The position numbers and the translations under genes are program-made. A stretch of 64,000 nucleotides of DNA. Origin: Pseudochrobactrum sp. sp1633 (GTDB lineage: Bacteria; Pseudomonadota; Alphaproteobacteria; Rhizobiales; Rhizobiaceae). The stretch is taken from the NCBI RefSeq assembly GCF_030376605.1, contig NZ_JARRAE010000006.1, forward strand, positions 186,001-250,000, in the 5' to 3' direction. Below are positions 52,400 through 61,924 of this stretch, one piece after another. Position 1 is the stretch's first letter, and each line of letters opens with the position of its first letter. The notes below the pieces were generated by a model that saw nothing but the letters and a program-made list of their open reading frames with translations, ran no database searches and had not been told where the DNA came from.

Positions 52400-53559
52400 C
52401 AGGCTTCTCCCAATTCTATCACATCACCGCTCTTCACATCCTGACGCAGCACCGGAATATGCTCTGCCAGTTCGCTAAGCAACACAGCGGAACAGGAATG
52501 CCCAAGCATGTCAGGCTTACCCGCCTGCTCCCAAAGCGCGACCATACCGCTCAAAGTCGGATGGGTTGGCAGTCTGATCCAGTCCGCCAGCTCATCACGC
52601 AGCATATCAAAAGCCGGTGTATCTTCCGGCACATGGCCGGTCAGCAAAACCGGCCAGCCGGTGCGCAGCGCACGGTTCATCGCATAGGCTGAAGGCCCTG
52701 CCTGCCCCATCGCATCAAATGTCAGCAGCGGGCAGCGCGGTAGCGCCTGATCTTCACGCCAATCCTGTGCATTATGCAGCAATTGTTTCAACCGTCCGGC
52801 CACACCATCCCGCAGCGCACCAGACGCTGCAATCTGCTCAGCCAGTGCAGCACCCATATCCGCATGAATGGCAAAATTAACCGGCATCAGCGCCATCAGT
52901 TCCAGCGAGCGGCCGGAGAGCGGTGTCGGCAGCAGACAGCCGTCACGGTTCTGCAAAATCCATTCGCGTATTTGCTGCGCACGTGCAGCACCCGAAACAG
53001 CATCAGCACCATAAGAGGCATCCAGCAACAACAGATCACAATGCGGAAATGCATCGATCTCCAGCACCGGACTATCCGGCACCACATCGCCGCTATAGAG
53101 CACCTTACGCCCTTCGGCCTGCACACAGAACCACACACCGCCAGCCACATGACCGGAACGACCGGTAGTGATCTCTGAATCACCCAGCGTCAGCACATCG
53201 CCTGCTTTGAACAGTTCAATACGCTCATGAGGAAAAGCAATCTTTTCCAAATGCTGCTGTTCGGAATAGCTCTTCAGGGTCTGAGGTGTTTCTGCCAAAG
53301 TCTCGGCAGTCATCAGAATACGCCCCTGAAAACCCTGCTCCAGCAACCACAACAACCCGCCAACATGATCCTCATGAGCATGAGAGATCAATACCGCATC
53401 CAAAACGGCAATCGCATCGGCCTCAATCAGCGGATAATAATCGCGCCCAGTCGCTCCGACTTTAATGCCGATATCAAACAACAGCTTGGTTTCAGCCGTA
53501 CTGATGCCAACGCCTAGACGTCCTTTTTCACCGAATCCACCATAAAGATTGATCTTCAT
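52399..53559 (-). CDS. MBL-fold metallo-hydrolase (RNase J/beta-CASP-like arrangement)
   Basis: 386 residues. The metallo-beta-lactamase motif is 'LISHAHEDHVGGLLWLLEQGF' (about 59-79), with further ligands in 'RSGHVAGGVWF' (His near 136) and 'LYSGDVVPDSP' (Asp near 155). The start 'KINLYGGFGEKGRLGVGISTAETKLLFDIG' is like RNase J-type hydrolases. A helical insert of about 120 residues follows, as in beta-CASP proteins. The substrate is unknown; its place between an ABC importer and surE suggests a phosphoester. Overlaps both neighbours by 1-4 bases. Confidence 0.85.
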   Translation of the reverse strand: MKINLYGGFGEKGRLGVGISTAETKLLFDIGIKVGATGRDYYPLIEADAIAVLDAVLISHAHEDHVGGLLWLLEQGFQGRILMTAETLAETPQTLKSYSEQQHLEKIAFPHERIELFKAGDVLTLGDSEITTGRSGHVAGGVWFCVQAEGRKVLYSGDVVPDSPVLEIDAFPHCDLLLLDASYGADAVSGAARAQQIREWILQNRDGCLLPTPLSGRSLELMALMPVNFAIHADMGAALAEQIAASGALRDGVAGRLKQLLHNAQDWREDQALPRCPLLTFDAMGQAGPSAYAMNRALRTGWPVLLTGHVPEDTPAFDMLRDELADWIRLPTHPTLSGMVALWEQAGKPDMLGHSCSAVLLSELAEHIPVLRQDVKSGDVIELGEA

Positions 53560-54629
53560 ACTGCACCTGCTTCCGGTATTACCCAGCCTGAGCGGATACG
53601 TAACTGTGCCGTATCATCCGCCTTGAGATGCAGCGGGTCCGGCAGATTGAAATGCAGGTTCAGTTCCGGTGCCTGCTCGGCAACGGCTTCAATCCGCGAT
53701 GCACCGCCCTGATAGACCGAACGTGTAACCCGCACGGCAAATCCGTTCTGTTTCACCAGTTCCAGATCGTCTTCACGGATACAAATCTGCGCGTCTTTAC
53801 GCACCACTTCATCGGCGCGGCAACGCAAACGCACTTGCTGTCCCAGCACCAATGCCTCACAGGCACCGCTGCCATTGACGCTCAAAATCTCCGCAGGCAA
53901 TACCATACCCTGCGCGATGAAGGACGCGACCATCGCATTGGCTGGTTCATTATAGAGCGTTTTCGGTGAAGCAAACTGCATCAGCCTGCCCTTGTCCATC
54001 ACCGCAATACGGTCGGCCAGAGCCATCGCCTCGGCCTGATCGTGGGTAATATAAACAATCGTCGTGCCGGTGCGTTTATGGAAGCGCGCAAATTCCTCTT
54101 CCATCGAGGCGCGTAAATGCACATCCAGATTGGCCAGCGGCTCGTCAAACAGCACCAGCGACGGCGCAGCGACAAGACAACGTGCCAATGCCACGCGCTG
54201 GCGCTGCCCGCCGGAAAGATTGGCCGGACGGCGATCCCCATAGCCCTGAAGATCAACCAGTTTCAGCGCTTCTTGCACACGGCGCTCACGTTCAGATTTT
54301 TCCACCTTGGCGATTTTCAGACTATAGCCGATATTTTCCGAAACGGTCATATGCGGCCAGAGAGCATAGTTCTGAAACACAATACCGACACGGCGCTTTT
54401 CCGGCGGCACGAACTGTCCTTTGCCGGTCACCAGATTATCGCCGACATAGATCACGCCGTCATTTGCCTGTTCAAATCCGGCAATCATACGCAGCAATGT
54501 CGTCTTGCCGCAGCCGGAAGGCCCCAGCACCGCAATGAATTCACCATTGGCGATATCCAGCGACACGTCAGACAGCACTTTAGTGTCGTTAAAGCTTTTG
54601 GAAAGCTGAGAGATAGTCAATCCCGCCAT
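53556..54629 (-). CDS. ABC transporter ATP-binding protein (AfuC/PotA/PhnT type)
   Basis: 357 residues. Walker A 'GPSGCGKTTLLRM' (about 36-48), Q-loop 'VFQNYALWPHMTV', signature 'LSGGQRQRVALARC' (about 137), Walker B 'LVLFDEPLANLD', switch 'YITHDQAEAM'; a C-terminal TOBE-like regulatory domain occupies 245-350. It drives the two-domain permease whose gene it overlaps by 13 bases. Family members import iron, 2-aminoethylphosphonate or hexose phosphates. Confidence 0.9.
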   Translation of the reverse strand: MAGLTISQLSKSFNDTKVLSDVSLDIANGEFIAVLGPSGCGKTTLLRMIAGFEQANDGVIYVGDNLVTGKGQFVPPEKRRVGIVFQNYALWPHMTVSENIGYSLKIAKVEKSERERRVQEALKLVDLQGYGDRRPANLSGGQRQRVALARCLVAAPSLVLFDEPLANLDVHLRASMEEEFARFHKRTGTTIVYITHDQAEAMALADRIAVMDKGRLMQFASPKTLYNEPANAMVASFIAQGMVLPAEILSVNGSGACEALVLGQQVRLRCRADEVVRKDAQICIREDDLELVKQNGFAVRVTRSVYQGGASRIEAVAEQAPELNLHFNLPDPLHLKADDTAQLRIRSGWVIPEAGAV

Positions 54630-56317
54630 GGCAGAACTCCGTCAGGCAGATATCTGGCAAACATATTGGTCACCAGCATCAGTAAGAATGTAATCAACAC
54701 GACCAGCACAGATATTGCAGCCGCATAGGGTGAATCGCCACCCTGTTCAAAAGAGAAAATCACCACGCCCAGCGTTTCCGACCCTGATGACCACAATAGC
54801 GCGGAAACAGTCAGCTCCGAAAAGGCGGTCATGAAAATCAGCACGCCGCCAGCCAATGTTGCCGGTGCCACCAGCGGAAACACAATGGTGCGCAGCCGTG
54901 TCAACAGTCCTGCACCAGCCACCTGTGCCGCCTCTTCCAGAGCGCGGTCAATCTGATGCAAACCGGTAATGGTCGGGCGCAGTGCCAGCACCAGAAACCG
55001 TGCCAGATAGGCGTAGAGAATAATCCAGATCGTATTATAGAGATGTAGTCCGACAACCGGCAAAGGTTTGAGGAACATCAGCAATGCCGCAATCGACAGC
55101 ACTACCCCCGGCAGAGCATAAGGCAGTTCAGCGGCAAGATTGAGCAACCGTGTCCACCAGCGCGACCGCCATGTAATGAGATAGCCGAGCGGCACGGCCA
55201 CCAGCACCGCAAAACCGGCAGCAGCCAGCGACAGTGTGAATGAATTGACCAGTGCACGGCGCGCGCCCGCATGATCCAGCATCACGAATTTCAGATTATC
55301 CAGTGTTGCCGTCTGCCAGCTCAGCGGAATACCGAAAGCAGGCACTAATGCGGTGAGCAACAGGCCAAACATCGGCAGCACCAGCACCACGGCAATCAAC
55401 AGCCAACAAGCGATCTCAACAGTCAAACGCCATGAGCCGAGTTCAAAAGGCGCGGCTGGCAGTGAGGTTGAAGCGATACGATAATCGCGGCGGCGTGCCA
55501 TATAATCCTGACACAGAATACCAGCCATTGCGATCACACCAATCAGCAACGAAAGCACAGCGACTTCTGACAATACCGATGGACCACCACCGGCAAGCTT
55601 CTGGTAGATCAATGTTGGCAGCACCAGCACATTGGCCGGAATACCCAAGAAAGCAGGAATACCGAAATTGCCGACACAGGAAACGAAGGCCAGCGCCGAG
55701 GCACCGATTACCGATGGTGTCATCAGCGGCACGATAATTGTCCGCATCACCTGCCATTTGCTGGCACCACTACTTAACGCGGCTTCAACCAGTTCACGCG
55801 GTAATTTACGCAAACCGGCGCGTACAATCAGAAATACCAGCGGCGCATATTGAATGCCGAGCAGTGCAATAATACCGGTGGTGGAATAGAGCGGATTACG
55901 GCTGCCAAGCTCCGGCGCCATGCCTATCATTTTAAGAAACGGGCTCGCGGGGCCAAAGAGTTGCAGCCATGCCAGCGCTGTCACCTGCGGGGCAATCAGT
56001 AGCGGCACCACAAACATCAGCACGAATACGCCGCGTCCGCGAATATTGGTTAGGCTCACCAGCAGCGCCACGGCACTGCCCAGAAGTACAGCCGCAAAGG
56101 TACCGCCAAATCCGGTGATTAAAGAATTACGGGTGGCAACCCATGTGGAAGTTGAGGAAAGTGCCGAGCGCAATGCACTGTCAGAGAGCTGACCATTCGG
56201 CGCGATAATCTCGCTGGCCAGCCGCAACATCGGCCACAGAGACAGCGTGAACACCACTGCCGCCACAAGAAAAATCAGAGCCGTATCCCGGCTCTGACCA
56301 AATATTTTGTCTGACAT
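54617..56317 (-). CDS. ABC transporter permease, fused two-domain type (AfuB/FbpB-like)
   Basis: 566 residues. It consists of two homologous halves of about six helices each, both with EAA loops: 'RAGLRKLPRELVEAALSSGASKWQVMRTIIVPLMTPSVI' (about 167-205) and 'RPTITGLHQIDRALEEAAQVAGAGLLTRLRTIVFPLVAPA' (about 447-487). It is therefore a complete membrane channel in one chain, as in iron and aminoethylphosphonate importers. Overlaps the ATPase gene. Confidence 0.9.
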   Translation of the reverse strand: MSDKIFGQSRDTALIFLVAAVVFTLSLWPMLRLASEIIAPNGQLSDSALRSALSSTSTWVATRNSLITGFGGTFAAVLLGSAVALLVSLTNIRGRGVFVLMFVVPLLIAPQVTALAWLQLFGPASPFLKMIGMAPELGSRNPLYSTTGIIALLGIQYAPLVFLIVRAGLRKLPRELVEAALSSGASKWQVMRTIIVPLMTPSVIGASALAFVSCVGNFGIPAFLGIPANVLVLPTLIYQKLAGGGPSVLSEVAVLSLLIGVIAMAGILCQDYMARRRDYRIASTSLPAAPFELGSWRLTVEIACWLLIAVVLVLPMFGLLLTALVPAFGIPLSWQTATLDNLKFVMLDHAGARRALVNSFTLSLAAAGFAVLVAVPLGYLITWRSRWWTRLLNLAAELPYALPGVVLSIAALLMFLKPLPVVGLHLYNTIWIILYAYLARFLVLALRPTITGLHQIDRALEEAAQVAGAGLLTRLRTIVFPLVAPATLAGGVLIFMTAFSELTVSALLWSSGSETLGVVIFSFEQGGDSPYAAAISVLVVLITFLLMLVTNMFARYLPDGVLPWRD

Positions 56318-56328
56318 CCAATAATGCC

Positions 56329-57318
56329 TTAACCGCCGAACAGTTCAGAAAAACGCTTCTTGTCGGCTTCTGTCACACCCAAAACTTTGAGCGTATCAAT
56401 CGACATGATGTTGATTTTTGTGCCTTCCGGCAGCCAGCTCGGGCGACCAACAGATTCTTTAGCTGGCAGATAACCCTGCTCCAGCGCCAGTTTCTGGCCA
56501 TCGTCGGAGAGGATAAAATCAACGAATTTCTCTGCACCGGCAACATTTTTGGCTGTCGCCATGATTGCAACAGGCTCAGTTACCGCAGGCACGCCTTCTT
56601 TAGGGAATACGAATTCAACCGGCGAACCTTTGGCCTTGGCATTTAGTGCCATGAAATCCACGAGAATACCGTAAGGCTTTTCACCACTGGCAACAGATTT
56701 CAGCACTGCACCATTGCCGCGCACGCTAATCAGTTCATTGGCTTTCAGTTTTTCAAAATAATCCCAGCCCAGTTCGGAATTCAGCGCAAAACCGGAGAGC
56801 AGATAAGCAGCCGCGCCGGAATAAAGCGGGCTCGGCATTACGATCTGGCCTTTATATTCTTCTTTGCCGAGGTCAACCCAGCTTTCAGGTTTGCTTTTAG
56901 TCTGCGTGTTATAGGCAATACCGGTGGTGATCAGCTTGGAACCGAAATAGGTTTTGTCTTTGTCGAATGAACCTTCGGTCAGACCATCTGTCTTTGCACC
57001 TTCATAGGATTTCAGACGATTGTCTTTTTTCAGCAGCTCCATCGACACGGCATCGGCGATCAGCAGCACATCCGGCTGCGGCGCACCGGCAGCAAATTCA
57101 GCAGCCAGCTTGCTGAGAATATCGCTGGTGCCGGAACGGAACACCTGCACATCAATATCAGGATTGGCTTTGCGGAACGCTTCAACGGTTTTAGTCGCAT
57201 CGGCTTCCGGCTGCGACGTATAGAGATTGAGCGTTTCTGCATTCACCGCAGTTGCGCCCATAAACACTGCCAGAGCAGTCGCCAGAACTGTTTTACGTGA
57301 CGTGCGTTTCTGCATCAT
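56329..57318 (-). CDS. ABC transporter periplasmic binding protein (AfuA/FbpA/PhnS-like)
   Basis: 329 residues. Signal peptide at about 1-27 ('TVLATALAVFMGATAVNA'). Mature start 'ETLNLYTSQPEADATKTVEAFRKANPDIDVQVFRSGTSDILSKLAAE' and 'DVLLIADAVSMELLKKDNRL' are as in class-II iron/phosphonate/hexose-phosphate binding proteins. The pair of adjacent Tyr residues that binds Fe(III) in FbpA is not seen, which argues against free iron as the ligand. Start 57318 (ATGATG) has AGGGA upstream. First gene of a five-gene operon. Confidence 0.88.
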   Translation of the reverse strand: MMQKRTSRKTVLATALAVFMGATAVNAETLNLYTSQPEADATKTVEAFRKANPDIDVQVFRSGTSDILSKLAAEFAAGAPQPDVLLIADAVSMELLKKDNRLKSYEGAKTDGLTEGSFDKDKTYFGSKLITTGIAYNTQTKSKPESWVDLGKEEYKGQIVMPSPLYSGAAAYLLSGFALNSELGWDYFEKLKANELISVRGNGAVLKSVASGEKPYGILVDFMALNAKAKGSPVEFVFPKEGVPAVTEPVAIMATAKNVAGAEKFVDFILSDDGQKLALEQGYLPAKESVGRPSWLPEGTKINIMSIDTLKVLGVTEADKKRFSELFGG

Positions 57319-57429
57319 GATTCTTATCCCTGAAATCATTTATCCGATACCGGAGAACCGGTTATTCGCCGTTCATTTATTAAATGAACACTACAAGTTT
57401 ATGACAAAGAATAAACTCACCACAGAAAA

Positions 57430-57467
57430 CAAAAACAAACAGGGCATTGAACCAGCAATGCCCTGTT
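57430..57467 (-). terminator. Terminator of amaA
   Basis: Perfect 12-bp stem AACAGGGCATTG / CAATGCCCTGTT with loop AACCAG; on the minus strand followed by TGTTTTTGTTTT. Confidence 0.9.
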
Positions 57468-57495
57468 AAAATTTCGATTACGCCTCTTTAGGCGC

Positions 57496-58779
57496 TCAAA
57501 ACCGCGCGCCGGCAAAATGCGCAATCTGTGCGCCGGTTTCATAATAGGCTTCGCGGACACCGAGGAAGGACTGCGTTTCCGGCTCAGTCACCGGCAATGG
57601 CAGATCTGCTTCGCTGATTTCACCGCTGATATGACGTGCCAGCACATTGCCGAACACGGTACCGGTGGCGATACCACGACCATTATAACCGCTGAAGCCG
57701 ATCACATTCTTATCAAAGCGGTGGAATTTCGGCAGGCTATCATTGGTCATACCGATCAGACCGTACCATTCATAATCAAACTCGACTTTACCGAGCTGCG
57801 GGAACAGACGCTTCATTTCGCGCTTCGCCCATGCCGTATGAATACCAGTGCCGGTATTGCGCAATGCACCAACGCTACCGAACACCAGACGGCCGGACTG
57901 GTCATAGCGATAAGACGACAGCACCTGTTTGGTATCCCATACGCCCTGACGTTCCGGCAGAATCTGCGCCTGCTGCTCTTTAGTCAGCGGCTTGGTCGCA
58001 AGGTTGAAATAAGGCAGATGCATAATTTCTGCACGAACCTGCGGCCACGGTGCCTGCGTATAGGCATTGGTTGCCACAACAATCCACTTCGCCCGCACTG
58101 AACCCTGTGCTGTGCGAACAACCCAATCATTGCCCTGACGCTCTGTAGACGTTACCGGAGAACCGGTGAAAATCTGTGCACCCGCAGCAATGGCCGCATG
58201 GGCAAGGCCACGCACATAGGCCAATGGCTGAATGGTGCCGGCACGCATGTCCAGCAGCGAGCCGCTATAGGCCTTGGTGCCGACTTTCTTGGCGGTTTCT
58301 TCTGCGCTCAATAACGTCACCGGCGCACCACGGCGCTGCCACTGTTCCGCACGATCCTGCAATTCACGCAGGCCTTTCTGGCCGACAGCGCAATGCAGCG
58401 TACCGGTGCGGGTCGCCTCACAAGCGATATTGTGCTTTTCAATACGTTCGAAAACCATCTTCGGGCCATTGCCGAGAGATTCCAGCAAACGGTCACCATA
58501 TTTCTGGCCGAGGACACCCGGCAGATCATCCGGCATAACCCACATACCAGCATTGACCAGACCAACATTGCGGCCGGAACCGCCAAAGCCGATTTCAACG
58601 CCTTCCAGCACGGCAACCTTGGTGCCGCGTTCGCTCAAATTCAATGCTGTTGAAAGACCGGTAAAGCCACCGCCGACAACAACCACATCAACGCTCAATT
58701 CGCCCTTGAGGGCAGAAGTGACCGGAGCAGCCGGTGCGGATTTTTCCCAAAGGCCATGAGAGCGGGGATTATTCAACAT
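57496..58779 (-). CDS. amaA: FAD-dependent L-pipecolate oxidase, AmaA-like
   Basis: 427 residues, the length of Pseudomonas putida AmaA. DAO-type flavoprotein: dinucleotide motif 'VDVVVVGGGFTGLSTALNLSERGTKVAVLE' (about 30-59), 'GRNVGLVNAGMW' after it, 'WIVVATNAY', and the closing FAD motif 'GFSGYNGRGIATGTVFG' (about 363-379). It oxidises L-pipecolate to piperideine-6-carboxylate / alpha-aminoadipate semialdehyde in lysine degradation. The substrate is inferred from its neighbours amaB and hglS; other amine or amino-acid substrates are possible for this family. Confidence 0.82.
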   Translation of the reverse strand: MLNNPRSHGLWEKSAPAAPVTSALKGELSVDVVVVGGGFTGLSTALNLSERGTKVAVLEGVEIGFGGSGRNVGLVNAGMWVMPDDLPGVLGQKYGDRLLESLGNGPKMVFERIEKHNIACEATRTGTLHCAVGQKGLRELQDRAEQWQRRGAPVTLLSAEETAKKVGTKAYSGSLLDMRAGTIQPLAYVRGLAHAAIAAGAQIFTGSPVTSTERQGNDWVVRTAQGSVRAKWIVVATNAYTQAPWPQVRAEIMHLPYFNLATKPLTKEQQAQILPERQGVWDTKQVLSSYRYDQSGRLVFGSVGALRNTGTGIHTAWAKREMKRLFPQLGKVEFDYEWYGLIGMTNDSLPKFHRFDKNVIGFSGYNGRGIATGTVFGNVLARHISGEISEADLPLPVTEPETQSFLGVREAYYETGAQIAHFAGARF

Positions 58780-59146
58780 GTCAGTTCATTTCTCAAAAAC
58801 AGCGTTGCCATTTGCACCAGCCTTCATTGCAACAGCAATGCATGACAAGATGCGCCTGAAATACAGCACATCGCGCAAGAGCGCCAAGGCAAAAGATCAA
58901 CGATCAAAATGGATGAAGAGCGCCGTATATATAATGCGGATACACACACAACACTCTGAGTGTTTGAAATTTGAAGCACAACACGGAAAATCGTCCGGTC
59001 TGTCGTTCGTCAGTGATCTTAAAGTCTTTTTCTTCTGACGTTGAATTCAGCCATACACCTTTCGGTTTTGGCAACAGTAGCAATTTATGCGCAACAGATC
59101 ATTCATTTACGGAATGACCTGCTACACATTAGTTGGATTATATATC
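58780..59146. other. Gene-free stretch upstream of amaA
   Basis: About 370 bases between the LysR gene and amaA, both on the minus strand. It probably holds the amaA promoter and possibly the regulator's binding site. No terminator of the LysR gene and no clear operator seen. Confidence 0.4.
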
Positions 59147-60115
59147 TTATTCCGCATTCAAATGCAGCAGTGCCATATAATCATGCTGGCCGACCTGCCC
59201 TCTGATCCAGCTGGAAAATGTCTGTATCAGCGGGTTCTCATGTTTACCTTCCGGCACTACGAGATAATAGTCATTTTCAGTACGCATCGGCTTATCAAAC
59301 AGAATACGCAAGCGACCTTCCTGCAATTCCTGCTCAATCAGATAGACCGGCAGCAAACCAACACCAAGTCCGGCAGCTGCGGCCTCAATCACCATAGAGA
59401 ACTGATCGAAACGATGGCCGCTATAAGTCGTACGGGCATCAACCTCACATTGCTCAAACCACTGCGTCCACATTTTCGGACGTGTGGTCAGATGCAGCAA
59501 AGGCTCTTTTTGCAGATCTTCCGGCTCGACAATGCGGTGGCTTTCAATCAATGCACTGCTGGCAACAGGTACCACCATCTCACTGCACAGATAATTGCAG
59601 GTGGCATGCGCCCAGACCGGCTGGCCGTAATGAATAGCCATATCGAACGGATATTCTTCAAAGTCGAACACACCGGTGCGTGAACCGACATTAAAAGCCA
59701 CACCCGGATTTTCTTCGATGAAATTCGGAATACGCGGCATCAGCCAGCGCGCACCGAATGTCGGCAGCGTAGCAACACTGAAAGCCGAGGATGACTGCGC
59801 CGAGGCCATAGCCCGCAACATCGTGTCTTCGGTCTGGTTCAGCAGGCGGCGTACTTCCGGCAAAAATTTGCGCCCTGCATCAGAAAGCAGAATACGTTGA
59901 CGGATTCGCTCAAACAGCAAAACGCCGAGCTGGCCTTCAAGATCTTTGATCTGACGGCTCACCGCACTTTGGGTCAGATTCAGCTCATGAGCTGCCTGTG
60001 TAAAACTTCCATGACGTGCAGCGCATTCAAAAGCCTGCAAAATGGCGATATCTGGTATCAGCCGGCGACTGAGCTTCATTCCTGCCTCGCATAAACATAG
60101 TCGGTTTCGTCGCAA
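59147..60115 (-). CDS. LysR-family regulator of the pipecolate/lysine cluster
   Basis: 322 residues (a start at Met13, 60079, is equally possible). Winged helix-turn-helix at the N-terminus, 'LQAFECAARHGSFTQAAHELNLTQSAVSRQIKDLEGQLGVLLFER' (about 25-70), followed by the two-lobed effector domain, of the GcvA-like subtype. It is divergent from hglS and upstream of amaA, so it likely controls both; in P. putida a LysR gene holds the same place between amaB and hglS. The inducer is presumably a lysine breakdown product. Confidence 0.88.
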   Translation of the reverse strand: MRRNRLCLCEAGMKLSRRLIPDIAILQAFECAARHGSFTQAAHELNLTQSAVSRQIKDLEGQLGVLLFERIRQRILLSDAGRKFLPEVRRLLNQTEDTMLRAMASAQSSSAFSVATLPTFGARWLMPRIPNFIEENPGVAFNVGSRTGVFDFEEYPFDMAIHYGQPVWAHATCNYLCSEMVVPVASSALIESHRIVEPEDLQKEPLLHLTTRPKMWTQWFEQCEVDARTTYSGHRFDQFSMVIEAAAAGLGVGLLPVYLIEQELQEGRLRILFDKPMRTENDYYLVVPEGKHENPLIQTFSSWIRGQVGQHDYMALLHLNAE

Positions 60116-60225
60116 TCATGCGGCCACACCAGCTGATATGATCAATTTTAGTCATGATATCAACATCTGATATATAATTCTAATAATCGAAATCGATTTA
60201 AAAAGAAATTATGCATCATTTTAAA

Positions 60226-60267
60226 GCGTATCCGGAAAGTGTGAAACGGTTTTCGGGCAAAATACGC
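60226..60267. repeat. Dispersed palindromic repeat, copy 3 (reversed)
   Basis: Ends GCGTAT / ATACGC; the reverse complement contains CCCGAAAACCGTTTCACACT and aligns along its length with the copy at 3408-3450. It lies in the lysR-hglS promoter gap. Confidence 0.6.
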
Positions 60268-60353
60268 ACCAACAAAAGCATCAGAATGTTTTGCGGCGCT
60301 CCCAAGAGTCGCGCTTCATTCTTCCAGACGGAAAGCCCCCAAGGAGGCAAACC

Positions 60354-61670
60354 ATGAACTTCGTATCAGCCGACAGCATCCGCGCCGCATTTTCGGCCTC
60401 TATGTCTGCAATGTACCGTACAGAAGTGCCTGCTTACGGCACGCTGATGGAGCTGGTCGCAGATGTAAATGCTGCAACTCTGAAAGCCCAGCCTGAGCTG
60501 CTCGCCCGTCTCGAGGATACCGATTCTCTGGATCGTATTTCCGAAGAGCGTCACGGTGCGATCCGTCTCGGTTCTGCCGCTGAACTCTCGATGATGCGCC
60601 GCGCTTATGCCGTTATGGGCATGTTCCCGGTTGGTTACTATGACCTGTCCGCTGCCGGTGTGCCTGTGCATTCCACAGCATTCCGTCCGGTTGATGATGC
60701 CTCGCTGAAAATCAATCCGTTCCGCGTTTTCACCTCGCTGCTGCGTCTCGACCTGATCGCTGACGAAAAGCTGCGTAAAGAAGCTGAAGAAACGCTCGCA
60801 AAGCGCAATATCTTCACTGCCGGTGCGATTGAGCTGATTGAAATTGCTGAAAAGCAAGGCGGCCTCACACAGGAACAAGCGGATAAATTCGTTTCCGAAG
60901 TTCTGGAAACATTCCGTTGGCACGATAAAGCCAATGTGAGTGCAGAACTCTACCACCGTCTGCACGACGCCCATCGCCTGATTGCTGACGTTGTGTCCTT
61001 TAAAGGCCCGCACATCAACCATCTGACACCACGCACCCTCGATATTGATGCCGTGCAGGCACAGATGCCAGCGCGCAACATTTCGCCTAAGGCTGTTGTT
61101 GAAGGCCCCCCAACCCGTAAATGTGCAGTTCTGTTGCGTCAGACCTCGTTCAAAGCTCTGGAAGAATCCGTGTCTTTCACCGATGCGACAGGCGAATGGA
61201 AAGCCGGTACCCACACTGCCCGTTTCGGTGAAATCGAACAGCGCGGCATTGCGCTGACACCAAAAGGCCGTGGCCTTTATGATGCACTGCTCGACAAGAC
61301 ACGCGAACGTATCCGCCCTGCGCCGGATGGTTCGAATGCTGCTGAATATGTTCGCATTCTCGGTGAAGTTTTCGAAGAATTCCCGGACACATGGGCAGAA
61401 ATCCGTGAACAGGGTCTCGGCTATTTCGCTTACAGCGTTGCAGACCGCTCAAAAGCCAAGTGCGACCTGACCATTGCCAATCTCGGTAGCCTGATTGCTG
61501 AAGGCGCAATCCAGTTCGACCCGATTGTCTATGAAGACTTCCTGCCGGTTAGCGCCGCTGGTATCTTCCAGTCCAATCTCGGCGATGACGATACACAGGA
61601 ATTCACTGAAAGCCCGAACCAGAAGCGTTTCGAAGCTGATCTCGGCGCCACTGTTCTCAATGAATTTTAA
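60354..61670 (+). CDS. hglS: 2-oxoadipate dioxygenase/decarboxylase HglS (DUF1338), shortened by an in-frame stop
   Basis: 438 residues. Fe(II) enzyme that turns 2-oxoadipate into D-2-hydroxyglutarate, the late step of D-lysine/pipecolate breakdown. Metal ligands by family comparison: His67 ('EERHGAIRLG'), His223 ('NHLTPRTLDID') and Glu293 ('FGEIEQRG'). Start 60354 has AAGGAGG six bases upstream. The frame ends at TAA 61668, but the next 24 codons in the same frame (to TAA 61743) read as protein; with them the length would be 463, close to the 464 of the P. putida enzyme. Active-site residues are all before the stop, so the protein may still work. Confidence 0.88.
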   Translation: MNFVSADSIRAAFSASMSAMYRTEVPAYGTLMELVADVNAATLKAQPELLARLEDTDSLDRISEERHGAIRLGSAAELSMMRRAYAVMGMFPVGYYDLSAAGVPVHSTAFRPVDDASLKINPFRVFTSLLRLDLIADEKLRKEAEETLAKRNIFTAGAIELIEIAEKQGGLTQEQADKFVSEVLETFRWHDKANVSAELYHRLHDAHRLIADVVSFKGPHINHLTPRTLDIDAVQAQMPARNISPKAVVEGPPTRKCAVLLRQTSFKALEESVSFTDATGEWKAGTHTARFGEIEQRGIALTPKGRGLYDALLDKTRERIRPAPDGSNAAEYVRILGEVFEEFPDTWAEIREQGLGYFAYSVADRSKAKCDLTIANLGSLIAEGAIQFDPIVYEDFLPVSAAGIFQSNLGDDDTQEFTESPNQKRFEADLGATVLNEF

Positions 61671-61745
61671 CATTATGCCCGCATCGAACGCGAATCTGTT
61701 GAGGGTGCGTTGAAGGCTCTCGCCTTTAAAGCGGCAGCGGAATAA
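61671..61745 (+). pseudogene. In-frame coding-like tail behind the hglS stop
   Basis: 24 codons after TAA in the frame of hglS, reading HYARIERESVEGALKALAFK and a few further residues, then TAA. The alternating helix pattern and codon choice match the gene before it. Confidence 0.5.
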
Positions 61746-61761
61746 CTACATAACATATGAA

Positions 61762-61794
61762 AACGGCAATCTGCCCTCAAAGCAGGTTGCCGTT
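61762..61794 (+). promoter_or_regulatory. Hairpin between hglS and amaB
   Basis: 13-bp stem AACGGCAATCTGC / GCAGGTTGCCGTT with one wobble and loop CCTCAAA; only a weak T-run behind. Attenuator or partial terminator. Confidence 0.55.
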
Positions 61795-61924
61795 CAGCTG
61801 TTTATACCGGAGCAAACTTGGAAACAGGAACTGCTTCACTGCATCAGATAGAATATCCGGCCTGTTCACTTACCCGAGCAAACGGCCTGATATTCTGAAC
61901 GATAAACAATAGGGAATGCGATTT

